Source: a virus. Taken from it: 64,000 bases of DNA. Of the stretch, positions 18,573 to 25,957 are shown piece after piece. The notes under the pieces were generated by a model. That model did no database searches and was not told the DNA's origin. It saw only the letters and a program-made list of their open reading frames with translations. Every line of letters starts with the position of its first letter. Within the stretch, counting starts at the first letter, position 1. Location of the stretch: the IMG/VR virus record IMGVR_UViG_3300021338_000003, positions 62,001 to 126,000 of that record; one strand, given 5' to 3'. A program made the position numbers and the translations under genes.

Positions 18573-19736
18573 ATGACCAGTATCGCAAACAAAGAAATCC
18601 TCCTAGCAGAGCATACCCTTGGGCTATCGACCAGGGAAACCGTAACCGCTGTAGCCCTCATGAGTCGGGGTGGTGTTGAAGTAGCAGCCCGTGCATTCCC
18701 GAACAAGAGGGAAGAGATTCTGGCTGTGGCCAGTGACCTTCATTCCCGCAGGGTTATCGAGATCTCTGACCTGGGTGGACAGACGGTTGACCTCCAGGGT
18801 TGCAAGGTCCAGGTCAGCTCCCCCTGCAATTTTGAGTCTTTCAACCTTGTGTTTCGGGATTTCTCCCCGACCCGCACCAAGGTAACCATTCGGTTTGTGT
18901 CTGAGGATACGGCTCTGGTGGTTGGTTCGTCCCTGGATGAGCATGCGGCCATGAAACCTCGGAATGTTATCTCCAATCCGGTTCTACGTCTGGCCGTCGC
19001 CAATAGCCTGACTGCTCTGGGAGGTGTCTACCTCAAGCGTGCCCTTCAGAATCGCGAGGGGATCTCAGGTCATTTCCTGCGCCATCTGGACCGGATATGC
19101 AAAACGGTTATGGACCCCAACAACATCCTTCCGGGCATTCACCTGACCATGACTCCGGTGCCCACCAAGAAGGGAACTCCTAGAAAGTTCACTCTCACGG
19201 CCCAGTTGAGCCTGAGCTTCGAACTTCATATGTATGGTCCCTCAGACCATATTAAGAACTTTGTCAACGTGATCAAGGACCCGGCCTACTTCGAGTTGAC
19301 CGGTGTGGCTAAGGTTTTGGAAGGCGTCAAGGATGAGCCCGAGGCGGCCGACCTTCTTCGTCAGATCCAGGCCCTGGCCCCTGCTGCTCGTCACCACCGT
19401 TCTCGGAGGCTCAAGGAAGAGCCCCAACAGAACCCACCCATCACCGAGGTGATTCACATGGTCGGGGATGATGCCGAAGAGGACCCCATTGCAGTTGAGG
19501 TCGTTGAGCTTGATGAGGATGTGGTTCTGGCAGTCAAGAACCACACCGAGCCTTATCGTGATGTGGATGACGGCTCTCACTCCATTGCTACTGCTGGTAC
19601 CATGGTCTCGGATGTCATCCCTGATATCTCAACTTCGGCTGCTCGTTATGCCGCTGCCTCCTTGATGCTCCAGCTGGTCGACGCTCCGCTCGATTACATC
19701 ATGGCTGGCATTGAGAAACAAGCCAAGGTCTCTTGA
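18573..19736 (+). CDS. Unrecognised protein with disordered C-terminal half
   Basis: 387 residues from ATG 18573, four bases after the previous stop; an upstream in-frame ATG (18492) lies inside the preceding gene and is rejected. Residues 1-270 look mixed alpha/beta and ordered. About 285-350 is a charged linker with basic then acidic runs, and the end is an Ala/Ser-rich helix. It ends the first virion block. A structural role is inferred from position. Confidence 0.65.
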   Translation: MTSIANKEILLAEHTLGLSTRETVTAVALMSRGGVEVAARAFPNKREEILAVASDLHSRRVIEISDLGGQTVDLQGCKVQVSSPCNFESFNLVFRDFSPTRTKVTIRFVSEDTALVVGSSLDEHAAMKPRNVISNPVLRLAVANSLTALGGVYLKRALQNREGISGHFLRHLDRICKTVMDPNNILPGIHLTMTPVPTKKGTPRKFTLTAQLSLSFELHMYGPSDHIKNFVNVIKDPAYFELTGVAKVLEGVKDEPEAADLLRQIQALAPAARHHRSRRLKEEPQQNPPITEVIHMVGDDAEEDPIAVEVVELDEDVVLAVKNHTEPYRDVDDGSHSIATAGTMVSDVIPDISTSAARYAAASLMLQLVDAPLDYIMAGIEKQAKVS

Positions 19737-19816
19737 TGGGACGTGCTCTGGCCTGTCTCTGTTCTGTCGTTGGGTACGATCGATGCCCACACCATCAACA
19801 CAAAAAGGAAATCGAA

Positions 19817-20260
19817 ATGTCCCGTACCCTGAAGGTAGGCCGCATCATGACGCCTGGCCCCCGTATTCTCCCTTGCGTCAAGGCCGGAGAGCCTGACCTT
19901 GATCCTGAGGCTGCTGATCCTGAGGCTGCTGATCCTGAGGCTGCTGATCCTGAGGCTGCTGATCCTGAGGCTGCTGATCCTGAGGCTGCTGATCCTGAGG
20001 ACGAGGAGGACTCGGATGAGGAGGACTCGGATGAGGAGGACTCGGATGAGGAGGACGAGGAGGAGGACGAGGAGGAGGACGAGGAGGAGGACGAGGAGGA
20101 GGACGAGGAGGAGGACGATTTCAACATCGATACCCTCTCTAGTCTAGCCGATGAGAGCAATGGTAAGCCTCTCCGGGCCTACATGGTGAAGCACGGTCTC
20201 ATCGAAAAGGGTTCCAGCATCACCGACGCTCGTGAAGCCGCCAAGGAACTCCTCTCATGA
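19817..20260 (+). CDS. Extremely acidic repeat protein
   Basis: 147 residues from ATG 19817, chosen because AAAAAGGAA precedes it; the in-frame ATG at 19733 overlaps the previous gene. After about 28 residues comes DPEAA repeated six times, then SDEED-type and DEEE-type repeats, so roughly 75 consecutive residues are nearly all Asp/Glu/Ala/Pro. The last 45 residues are a normal-looking helical domain. The acidic stretch could mimic DNA or act as a spacer or chaperone-like tail. Its stop overlaps the next start (ATGA). Confidence 0.75.
   Translation: MSRTLKVGRIMTPGPRILPCVKAGEPDLDPEAADPEAADPEAADPEAADPEAADPEAADPEDEEDSDEEDSDEEDSDEEDEEEDEEEDEEEDEEEDEEEDDFNIDTLSSLADESNGKPLRAYMVKHGLIEKGSSITDAREAAKELLS
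19901..20117 (+). repeat. In-frame tandem repeats coding acidic tract
   Basis: Six exact 15-base units (GATCCTGAGGCTGCT) at 19901-19990 are followed by three units of TCGGATGAGGAGGAC and five 12-base GAGGAGGAGGAC-type units. All unit lengths are multiples of three, so copy-number change would lengthen or shorten the protein without breaking the frame. There are no spacers, so this is not a CRISPR array. Confidence 0.9.
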
Positions 20261-20730
20261 GTGTTCTCCAACATCTGCGAAGGGTCCACCAACGACTTGA
20301 AGCCATTGTGGCCAAGTACACCGCGTGCTACCCTTCCATTGTTGGAAAGGCCGACACCAAACCCTACCCGAAGAGAAGTCCCATGAACGCTATTCAAAAA
20401 GCCATCCTTGCATCCACAGGCGATTCCTATCCCGACTTCGATAGAGTTGACGCCCGTTTTTTTGGTCATCTCGAAGTCGGCAATGTCTATGACATTGAGG
20501 ATGATACCACCGGGCCTCATGAATTCATCAACTGGGTTGACATCGATGGAAATACCACTTTCAGTGACGATCCTGAGGTGGTCTATTTGAAGTTTCACCC
20601 AGTCAACGATTCTCGCGGTCCCCGGTCTGAATGGATGGCATATTGGGATGAACTCGACAATCAATATGTTTTTGGAACTTCGGCCCAGCCACTGAACGTC
20701 CGCGAGTCGGCGGAAAATTACCAGCCATGA
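20257..20730 (+). CDS. Unrecognised 157-residue protein
   Basis: Coupled at both ends by ATGA overlaps. The N-terminus is basic and helical (about 1-45), followed by an acidic, aromatic-rich beta-type domain. An internal ATG at 20383 is a possible alternative start. No family was recognised. Confidence 0.6.
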   Translation: MSVLQHLRRVHQRLEAIVAKYTACYPSIVGKADTKPYPKRSPMNAIQKAILASTGDSYPDFDRVDARFFGHLEVGNVYDIEDDTTGPHEFINWVDIDGNTTFSDDPEVVYLKFHPVNDSRGPRSEWMAYWDELDNQYVFGTSAQPLNVRESAENYQP

Positions 20731-21212
20731 ATCTTCGTATCAAAGCAATCACCGAGCAGTATGGGGTCGAGGGACACCCCCTCTCCGACCTTGTGGGCCT
20801 GCTTCATGCTCTTCGTCTCTTCTACTATTCGCTGCATTGGCAGTCTACCGAGTATGACAAGCACCTTCTCTTTCAGCGCCTATATGGGTGTTCGGATGAC
20901 TCGGCTGTGGACCTTGACGGAAATATTGATACTCTGGCCGAGAAGGTCATGTCCGACTTCAGTCCGAATATGGTCAATGAAATGGTCGTTGTGCAAGGGA
21001 TGTCCTCCTGGCTCTCAAAGTGGGCTACCGGAGAGGATAGTCTCCAGCGAGCCCTAGCGGCCGAGGACGATGTCCAGTCTGTCATCCGAACGGCCTACGA
21101 TTCCTTGAAGGCCGAGGGCACTCTCTCCCTTGGTATGGATGACTTTCTGATGGCTATGGCCAACGCCCATGAGAACCATCAGTATCTTCTTCGTCAATAC
21201 ATCCAGGGTTAA
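20727..21212 (+). CDS. Dps/ferritin-like protein
   Basis: 161 residues, predicted four-helix. The segment LHW (36-38), followed about 30 residues later by DTLAEKV (68-74), matches the Dps helix pattern in which a His-Trp and a D-x3-E pair form the iron-binding ferroxidase site. His37, Asp68 and Glu72 are kept, but the second His and Asp of the classical site are not clearly present. Dps proteins store iron and protect DNA from oxidants. Coupled to the previous gene by ATGA; a hairpin follows its stop. Confidence 0.6.
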   Translation: MNLRIKAITEQYGVEGHPLSDLVGLLHALRLFYYSLHWQSTEYDKHLLFQRLYGCSDDSAVDLDGNIDTLAEKVMSDFSPNMVNEMVVVQGMSSWLSKWATGEDSLQRALAAEDDVQSVIRTAYDSLKAEGTLSLGMDDFLMAMANAHENHQYLLRQYIQG

Positions 21213-21217
21213 GCTCC

Positions 21218-21244
21218 GAGCCCGGTTCATTGCGATCCGGGCTC
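21218..21244 (+). terminator. Probable intrinsic terminator after Dps-like gene
   Basis: GAGCCCGG and CCGGGCTC pair perfectly over 8 bp around an 11-base loop, starting 6 bases after the stop at 21212. Only a weak T-rich tail (ATCTGTATTT) follows. A promoter begins nine bases later, which supports a transcription-unit boundary. Confidence 0.55.
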
Positions 21245-21252
21245 ATCTGTAT

Positions 21253-21281
21253 TTGCGTTCTCCGACGTGCCGTGCTAAAAT
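21253..21281 (+). promoter_or_regulatory. Sigma70-type promoter with conserved TGCCRTGY box
   Basis: TTGCGT (21253-21258), a 17-base spacer, then TAAAAT (21276-21281), with GTGCCGTGC directly before the -10 and GG after it. The ribosome site GGAGG follows and ATG is at 21299, leaving a very short leader. One of a family of near-identical promoters in this window. Confidence 0.8.
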
Positions 21282-21298
21282 GGTTTCGGAGGTACGAA

Positions 21299-21808
21299 AT
21301 GGCAACCATCGAAATCCAGGTAGAGAAGGGCTGGAAGCTCACGGCTGACCAGCTCCCCGAGCATCCTCATATGAAGGCAGCGGTGGGGGCATTCCACCAG
21401 GCCATGGAGGCGTTCCATCACCCGGAGGTCATGTTTGGTGAGTACTACAACGCCCACTTTGACATCAAGAGGTTTGCTCGGGAAGCCTTCAACAAGTCCT
21501 GTCTCAAGAATGATGTCCCGATGTTCGTCATGGGCCAGGGAGACAAGCTGACGTTCCGCTATTTCCCGCAGCCAGACCCTGATCGCTTCTTCTTTCGGGA
21601 GGTGTTCAGCCATATGAACGGGGCGCCAGAAGTCGAGGTCCTGCCTCGCGGGGCAAACATCGACGACCCCGATGGTAGCCCGGATGCCGTTTTGGTTTTC
21701 GAATCGCGGGGCGACGGGTGGAGCATCGGGCTCCCAGGAGGGGAGATCTTTGACACTCTCGATGAGGCCAAGGGCCTAATTCGCAACATCATGGGAATTG
21801 AGCCATGA
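21299..21808 (+). CDS. Unrecognised 169-residue protein
   Basis: ATG 21299 is fixed by the promoter and GGAGG just upstream. Residues 1-75 are helical and His/Phe-rich. About 85-120 has a beta strand pair, and 120-165 an acidic beta-type end. First gene of an operon whose members overlap by ATGA. No family was recognised. Confidence 0.65.
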   Translation: MATIEIQVEKGWKLTADQLPEHPHMKAAVGAFHQAMEAFHHPEVMFGEYYNAHFDIKRFAREAFNKSCLKNDVPMFVMGQGDKLTFRYFPQPDPDRFFFREVFSHMNGAPEVEVLPRGANIDDPDGSPDAVLVFESRGDGWSIGLPGGEIFDTLDEAKGLIRNIMGIEP

Positions 21809-22350
21809 ACTCCGAGATCAAGCAGAAGTGGATTGATGCTCTCCGATCTGGGAAGTACGTCCAAGGCGAGGGGTCCCTTCACGACGCCAAGATGACTGGC
21901 ATGCGACCGGACCAGAAGTGCTGTTGCGTGCTCGGAGTTCTCAACGACATCAGTGGACTTGGGGATTGGGAAGACAACACCTACTTCATCCGAGATATGG
22001 ACTTCGACCAGTACATCGATGTCTGGGCATGGGAGAACACTGTCAGGGACAGCGAGCACCTGTCTTCGAAGTACAAGGTTTCCAGCCACCCCGATGCCGG
22101 GCGCAACACGATGGCCCGGACGCCCACTCCGAAGGACGTGGAAGATGACCCCGTTGTCAAGGAAGCGTTCCTCAGCTGCTTCATGGGCGAGGAGGAGTGT
22201 CTACACAAAAAAGTCGCCAGGTGGGCCGGATTGGATGACCAGGCGGTCACCATCAAGTACAGGGGCAAGTACAAGACCCTCTACGAGCTGAATGACGAAG
22301 AACACCTGAGTTTCGAGGAACTCGCAACCATCATCGAAGAATCGTTGTAA
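21805..22350 (+). CDS. Conserved phage protein (KWxxALRSGxYxQG type)
   Basis: 181 residues. The start pattern KWIDALRSGKYVQGEGSL and the CCCVLGVLNDI segment near residue 40 are familiar from uncharacterised phage and prophage proteins with a WxxALRSGxYxQGxGxL...CCLGVL signature. A helical C-terminus contains two further Cys. No function is established for that group. It overlaps the upstream stop by four bases. Confidence 0.7.
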   Translation: MNSEIKQKWIDALRSGKYVQGEGSLHDAKMTGMRPDQKCCCVLGVLNDISGLGDWEDNTYFIRDMDFDQYIDVWAWENTVRDSEHLSSKYKVSSHPDAGRNTMARTPTPKDVEDDPVVKEAFLSCFMGEEECLHKKVARWAGLDDQAVTIKYRGKYKTLYELNDEEHLSFEELATIIEESL

Positions 22351-22371
22351 GGGACGACAAGGAGGACCATT

Positions 22372-22743
22372 ATGGCAACCGTAACCAACACCCCCAATTT
22401 CACTCCCGTCCAGCTGGAGGCTCTGGGTCACATGTACTCCGGCGTTCGGGTGTCCTACAACTCCAACACCGGAATGGCTGCGGCCATCATCCACGCGAAG
22501 GATGGGGATGTGCCCATGCACAGCAAAACCCTCAACTCCCTCACCAAAAAGGGGATGGTCGAACAGGTGACCATTGGAAGTGACGAGCGCCTTGTCCTGA
22601 CCCGGGAGGGCATTCAGGTCTGCAAGACGCTGACCGCCACTCCGGAGGTGGAACCCAAGCCCGAGCCGGAGTCCAAGAAGAAGAAGGGCGTCGAGCATCG
22701 CTACCGGGGCCCTTCCTGGTTCCTGCTGGCCGAGATCGGCTGA
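22372..22743 (+). CDS. Possible winged-helix DNA-binding protein
   Basis: 123 residues with AAGGAGG before ATG 22372. Residues 40-90 read as helix, turn, helix (LNSLTKKGMVEQV) followed by a strand pair ending in LTREGIQVC, the arrangement of a winged-helix domain where the helix ends in GMV and the wing in LTxEG. The C-terminal tail is Pro/Lys/Glu-rich and then basic. A regulator is plausible. Confidence 0.5.
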   Translation: MATVTNTPNFTPVQLEALGHMYSGVRVSYNSNTGMAAAIIHAKDGDVPMHSKTLNSLTKKGMVEQVTIGSDERLVLTREGIQVCKTLTATPEVEPKPEPESKKKKGVEHRYRGPSWFLLAEIG

Positions 22744-22949
22744 TGATCAGTCTCGACCTTCTCAAGGCAGCCACCGATAGCCCATACTGTCCCGAGTGCG
22801 GTGAGGTGGCTGCCCAAGGCAGTGGTACCCATCACTTCTGCCCCAACCATGACGAGCCCGTCGACTTCGAGTGGGACCCGGAAACGGGCAATTACTTGAG
22901 GCCCAAAACGTTCGAGCCTGTCATCAATCCCAAAGATTCGGTGTTCTGA
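22743..22949 (+). CDS. Small zinc-ribbon protein
   Basis: 68 residues. CPECG (near 16-20) and HHFCPNH (30-36) give a CX2C...CX2H type zinc-binding pair. The rest is acidic and probably loop-rich. It overlaps both neighbours by one base (TGATG). Function unknown. Confidence 0.6.
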   Translation: MISLDLLKAATDSPYCPECGEVAAQGSGTHHFCPNHDEPVDFEWDPETGNYLRPKTFEPVINPKDSVF

Positions 22950-23449
22950 TGTCTGAACTCAGTGAAGCGGATACGATTCTTCTCGAAGTTGCCAACAACG
23001 CCATGGAGCTTTTTTTGGACGGAAGTAACGGTGCCCCCGTTCATTTCACGGCAGGACGCCTTGAGGCCCAGCTAGGGGCTGCCAATTCCAAGAGAGCTGT
23101 CAGGCTTCTTGCTGTCCATCGGGAGAGTTGCACCCACTCCCTTCGGGCACGATGTGAGGGGTGCTACGATTTCACTCTGAACGTTGGTACCGTTCAGAGT
23201 CCTCGTCCCCTACCTGATTGGGGTATGTGCGAAGTGTGTGGGACCGAAATGGAATTCCACGAAGAGGATGTATTCGTGGACATCTGGGAGAACGATCCCA
23301 AGCGGGCGTATGTGCATCTTCGAGATGACGCGTCGAACCTTGCTCGAAAGCTTCGGGACCAAGGAATGGCTGATGTTGCAATCAAAGCTGAAGTCATCAG
23401 TGAAGAACTTCACCAATTGGCTTTTCCTGTAGAGGATACCAGTGTCTGA
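22949..23449 (+). CDS. Unrecognised protein with two Cys pairs
   Basis: 166 residues from ATG 22949 (TGATG overlap); the longer GTG-initiated version lies inside the preceding gene. An N-terminal helical part (1-65) is followed by a Cys-rich middle (CEGC near 70, CEVCG near 92) that may bind zinc, then a helical end. No family was recognised. Confidence 0.65.
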   Translation: MSELSEADTILLEVANNAMELFLDGSNGAPVHFTAGRLEAQLGAANSKRAVRLLAVHRESCTHSLRARCEGCYDFTLNVGTVQSPRPLPDWGMCEVCGTEMEFHEEDVFVDIWENDPKRAYVHLRDDASNLARKLRDQGMADVAIKAEVISEELHQLAFPVEDTSV

Positions 23450-23585
23450 CTACGATTTCACGACCCACGATCGATGGAAAGGTGGCTCGATGTGTGCCCC
23501 CGGAACCCGGTGTGGCAGAAATCAACATGGGGTCCCAGAAGCTCATAGACTATGCCCACAAGCTTGCCAAGCTTATCGACTGTGA
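23442..23585 (+). CDS. Possible 47-residue ORF
   Basis: GTG 23442 overlaps the upstream stop, and AGAGGA lies 8 bases before it. The first 28 residues look protein-like (acidic/aromatic start, then Cys, Gly, Arg). It runs into the next gene in another frame for about 60 bases. It could be a real small gene or the true N-terminus of the next gene separated by a frameshift. Confidence 0.3.
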   Translation: MSDYDFTTHDRWKGGSMCAPGTRCGRNQHGVPEAHRLCPQACQAYRL

Positions 23586-23784
23586 ACTCGATACTGAACA
23601 TGGGCCAGTCTGGGAGAGGGTCTGTGATTCGTATGGTCCTGGGTGGCTCTTGAACACTGACGCTGGCCAACTTCGTTTTGGGTCCCATGAAGATGACGAT
23701 TACGTCACCCTAGGCATTGGGCTCACAAGAGACCCCGTGACGGCCATGACAGTGGCTATTGACCACTGGAGTAACAAGAAATGA
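23527..23784 (+). CDS. Unrecognised small protein
   Basis: 85 residues from ATG 23527; a GTG at 23482 in the same frame would overlap its own putative ribosome site, so it is less likely. A helical N-terminus (QKLIDYAHKLAKLID) is followed by an acidic beta-type half. The stop overlaps the next ATG. Start uncertain. Confidence 0.5.
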   Translation: MGSQKLIDYAHKLAKLIDCELDTEHGPVWERVCDSYGPGWLLNTDAGQLRFGSHEDDDYVTLGIGLTRDPVTAMTVAIDHWSNKK

Positions 23785-24017
23785 GCGACGCCCGCATCTG
23801 CTGCTATTGTCACGCTATTGTCGAAGAGGAATTGCCCACCACCTGCAGTGGGTGCGGGTCCAAACTCACCGTTCCCTGGAGCATGGACCCCGACTCCGAG
23901 TCCTCGGACGTTGACCTTCGCACATTGATGCAGGCTGCCCAGTCCAACGGATATCGACTCAACATCCGATTTGTTGACGATGAAGAGGTCATTGAAGAAA
24001 TGGCCAAAGAGGAATGA
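23781..24017 (+). CDS. Small zinc-ribbon protein
   Basis: 78 residues. CCYCH near residue 7 and CSGCG near 22 form a classic four-ligand zinc ribbon. The acidic C-terminal half contains an amphipathic helix. It is the third zinc-ribbon-like protein in this 1.3-kb stretch. It overlaps the upstream stop by four bases. Confidence 0.6.
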   Translation: MSDARICCYCHAIVEEELPTTCSGCGSKLTVPWSMDPDSESSDVDLRTLMQAAQSNGYRLNIRFVDDEEVIEEMAKEE

Positions 24018-24021
24018 TGAA

Positions 24022-24690
24022 ATGAAATACGGAGGGCCCGGTTCGCGGCTAGACCAATCACAACTCAGATTCAATAAGACTCTGGATCAACTTGCACAAC
24101 ACCTCAAGGAAGAACGCAACATGACCGAGATGATGACCACCGAAGGACTGCGGGTTTGTTTCCGCAACCGCTTTTTCACCTTTATTGCCTCCTGCTCGGT
24201 GATCGAGGGTGTTCCCCAAACTTTGTGCCCCAATGAAATTGCCGTCATTGTTCAGGAAAAGTTGGACACCCATTACCAACGTTGTTTGGCACAGGGGGAG
24301 AACGACCTTTTCCGCAAAAAATCGACCCGGTTCTGGCTGGAGCTGGCCGCCCTGGTGGTTCAGAATTCCAAGTGGACCGAAACTCGAATGCGAGAGGCTG
24401 CCGATCTCTTCACCCAGAAGCGCATCGACTATGGCCACCAGAACATCACGTCCTTTGGGCAGGTGGGTATCTGCGTTCGGGCCACCGATAAGACCCACCG
24501 CATTTCCAACATCGTTGCCCGCGACGGGTATTCGGCCGTCGGAGAGGGCCTTGAGGATGCCCTCAGTGACATCGTCGGGTATTCGGCTGTGGCCTTCCTC
24601 TACCTCAATGACCAGATGAGCGATGAGAGCGTCCGCCAGGTGATGCGAAATATGGTCACCGGTGTCACCGGAGGTTCCAATGGAGAGTGA
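24022..24690 (+). CDS. Nmad1 (DUF1599)-type nucleotide-modification-associated protein
   Basis: 222 residues from ATG 24022 (GAGGA 8 bases upstream). The C-terminal 95 residues carry the signature of the all-helical DUF1599 / Nmad1 domain, related to MazG-type NTP pyrophosphohydrolases: KRIDYGHQNITSFG (133-146), GICVRATDKTHRISNI (149-164) and EGLEDALSDIVGY (175-187), including the conserved acidic pairs. Nmad1 genes often occur with phage DNA base modification. The N-terminal 120 residues are helical and unrecognised. Here it may control a (d)NTP pool together with the PurZ-like enzyme at 29983; this link is inference. Confidence 0.7.
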   Translation: MKYGGPGSRLDQSQLRFNKTLDQLAQHLKEERNMTEMMTTEGLRVCFRNRFFTFIASCSVIEGVPQTLCPNEIAVIVQEKLDTHYQRCLAQGENDLFRKKSTRFWLELAALVVQNSKWTETRMREAADLFTQKRIDYGHQNITSFGQVGICVRATDKTHRISNIVARDGYSAVGEGLEDALSDIVGYSAVAFLYLNDQMSDESVRQVMRNMVTGVTGGSNGE

Positions 24691-25072
24691 TTTCGAACGG
24701 CTCTTGGACCGGATCAGTATGGAACTTTCCCTTCGTGCTGGAGGGTGTGGTCTCCACAACTCGATTCGTACTGTTGTCTCCGCCGAGGCAGATCGAGGTG
24801 ACTTTCACATAACCGTCTACCCAAGGAGGTCGCCATCGGACAACGAACCAGAGTGTGAATTCGTCTTTTTGGCAGGGAATGGTCCGCTCTCCCACCGATC
24901 CCGTCGGTGCCTGCCAAAGTGCTCTCTGGAGCTTCGGGAGGAATTCCTCAGTCGGAAGATTTGGGACCACGCCGCGATCCAAATCAATATGGAGTCCGAA
25001 AAGGAATCTGGGTTTCGTTCGCGGGTTCAAGCCCTTCTTCAGAGCCGACCAATCTTGGAGTCCAAGTCATGA
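24680..25072 (+). CDS. Unrecognised 130-residue protein
   Basis: ATG 24680 lies inside the end of the Nmad1 gene with GGAGG just upstream. Cys- and Arg-containing, mixed alpha/beta, no motif. ATGA overlap with the next gene. Confidence 0.6.
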   Translation: MESDFERLLDRISMELSLRAGGCGLHNSIRTVVSAEADRGDFHITVYPRRSPSDNEPECEFVFLAGNGPLSHRSRRCLPKCSLELREEFLSRKIWDHAAIQINMESEKESGFRSRVQALLQSRPILESKS

Positions 25073-25455
25073 ATCGAGAAGAACTCATCAAGGTACTTGT
25101 AGCGTATATCTCCTCGGATCCGAGCGTAGTACCTGACGTGCTGAATGCCGTCAGTGAAGGGATGGTCGCTTGGGGGAATAGGGTCAGGGCCAGCCTGGAC
25201 TCGGCGGCCGACTGGGGCATCTCGGCGGCCCTGAATATGCCTACTGACTCTCGATATTGGAACGTCAAGAAGCATGGTTCCACAGCCCGAATGGTGGCCG
25301 TGGGCTGGAACCTTGGACGTCGAAACAACCTCTCGCAGGAAGAAAAGGAACTCCTTGCTTTTGTCCGTAGGGCAGACCTGGATGACCCTGAAAGCGCATT
25401 GGGTCACTATCGAATTTTGGATGCTGAGCCCATGCCGCAGGAGATATCATCGTGA
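25069..25455 (+). CDS. Unrecognised helical protein
   Basis: 128 residues from ATG 25069 (ATGA overlap); the longer GTG-initiated frame overlaps the previous gene and is rejected. Predicted mostly helical, with a basic surface around residues 75-105. No motif. Confidence 0.6.
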   Translation: MNREELIKVLVAYISSDPSVVPDVLNAVSEGMVAWGNRVRASLDSAADWGISAALNMPTDSRYWNVKKHGSTARMVAVGWNLGRRNNLSQEEKELLAFVRRADLDDPESALGHYRILDAEPMPQEISS

Positions 25456-25814
25456 AGCGTTGGGAATACAAGGTTTTGGAAGGTGACCCCCTTCAGTATG
25501 AAGTTGACCTAGACTCAGAGGGGGCCCTAGGTTGGGAACTCGTTTCTATCCAAAGTAGACCCGATGGGTCTATAAGTTCTACCACCTTCAAACGTGAGGT
25601 GGTCGAGCCCACCGTAGACTTCCGGTTGTTGTTGATGAAATATGTAGCCCATGTGTCCGACCAAGAGGGTATCGACTTCATTAACCGTCTTAAGAATGAG
25701 TGCCCCTGGATGTCTGATCATGAATGGAAGGCTCTGGTTGAGGTGTCTGATGGGTACAGCAAGTATCTTAATACAAACAACCAGATCTATGACTTCACGG
25801 ACTACAAAGAGTGA
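25452..25814 (+). CDS. DUF4177-like small protein
   Basis: 120 residues, GTG start overlapping the upstream stop. The first 50 residues (WEYKVL, then GALGWELV, then a Phe-Lys-Arg strand) fit the DUF4177 pattern: a strand with Tyr, a helix ending in GWELV, and a last strand with KR. The C-terminal 65 residues are an extra helical part not typical of the family. Function of the family is unknown. A related pattern occurs at 37797. Confidence 0.55.
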   Translation: MKRWEYKVLEGDPLQYEVDLDSEGALGWELVSIQSRPDGSISSTTFKREVVEPTVDFRLLLMKYVAHVSDQEGIDFINRLKNECPWMSDHEWKALVEVSDGYSKYLNTNNQIYDFTDYKE

Positions 25815-25957
25815 TTGACCTTGAGTCTGAGGTCGTTCAGGGGTGGTTTGTAACATGGATAGACCTGTGCGGCATTTCTTTTGGTCTATTTGTGGCCCTA
25901 CCTTTGACTCTCTTCTTCTTGTGGGCTACTGATCCTGATAGAGGAGCCCAAAAGTGA
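25811..25957 (+). CDS. Single-pass membrane microprotein
   Basis: 48 residues, GTG 25811 overlapping the upstream stop (GTGA) and its own stop overlapping the next GTG start at 25954 (GTGA). The gene fills an otherwise empty 140-base gap. Residues 13-40 are a continuous hydrophobic stretch (Trp, Phe, Leu, Val, Ile, Ala) flanked by acidic residues, consistent with one membrane helix. Function unknown; small phage membrane proteins can act in lysis or superinfection control. Confidence 0.65.
   Translation: MIDLESEVVQGWFVTWIDLCGISFGLFVALPLTLFFLWATDPDRGAQK

Noticed and set aside
19901-20117. CRISPR-like array
   Set aside because: The units are contiguous, with no spacers, and are read as protein.
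19795-20160. Poly-serine frame on the - strand
   Set aside because: It is the complement of the acidic repeats; Ser/Ala runs are what reversed GAG/GAC repeats encode.
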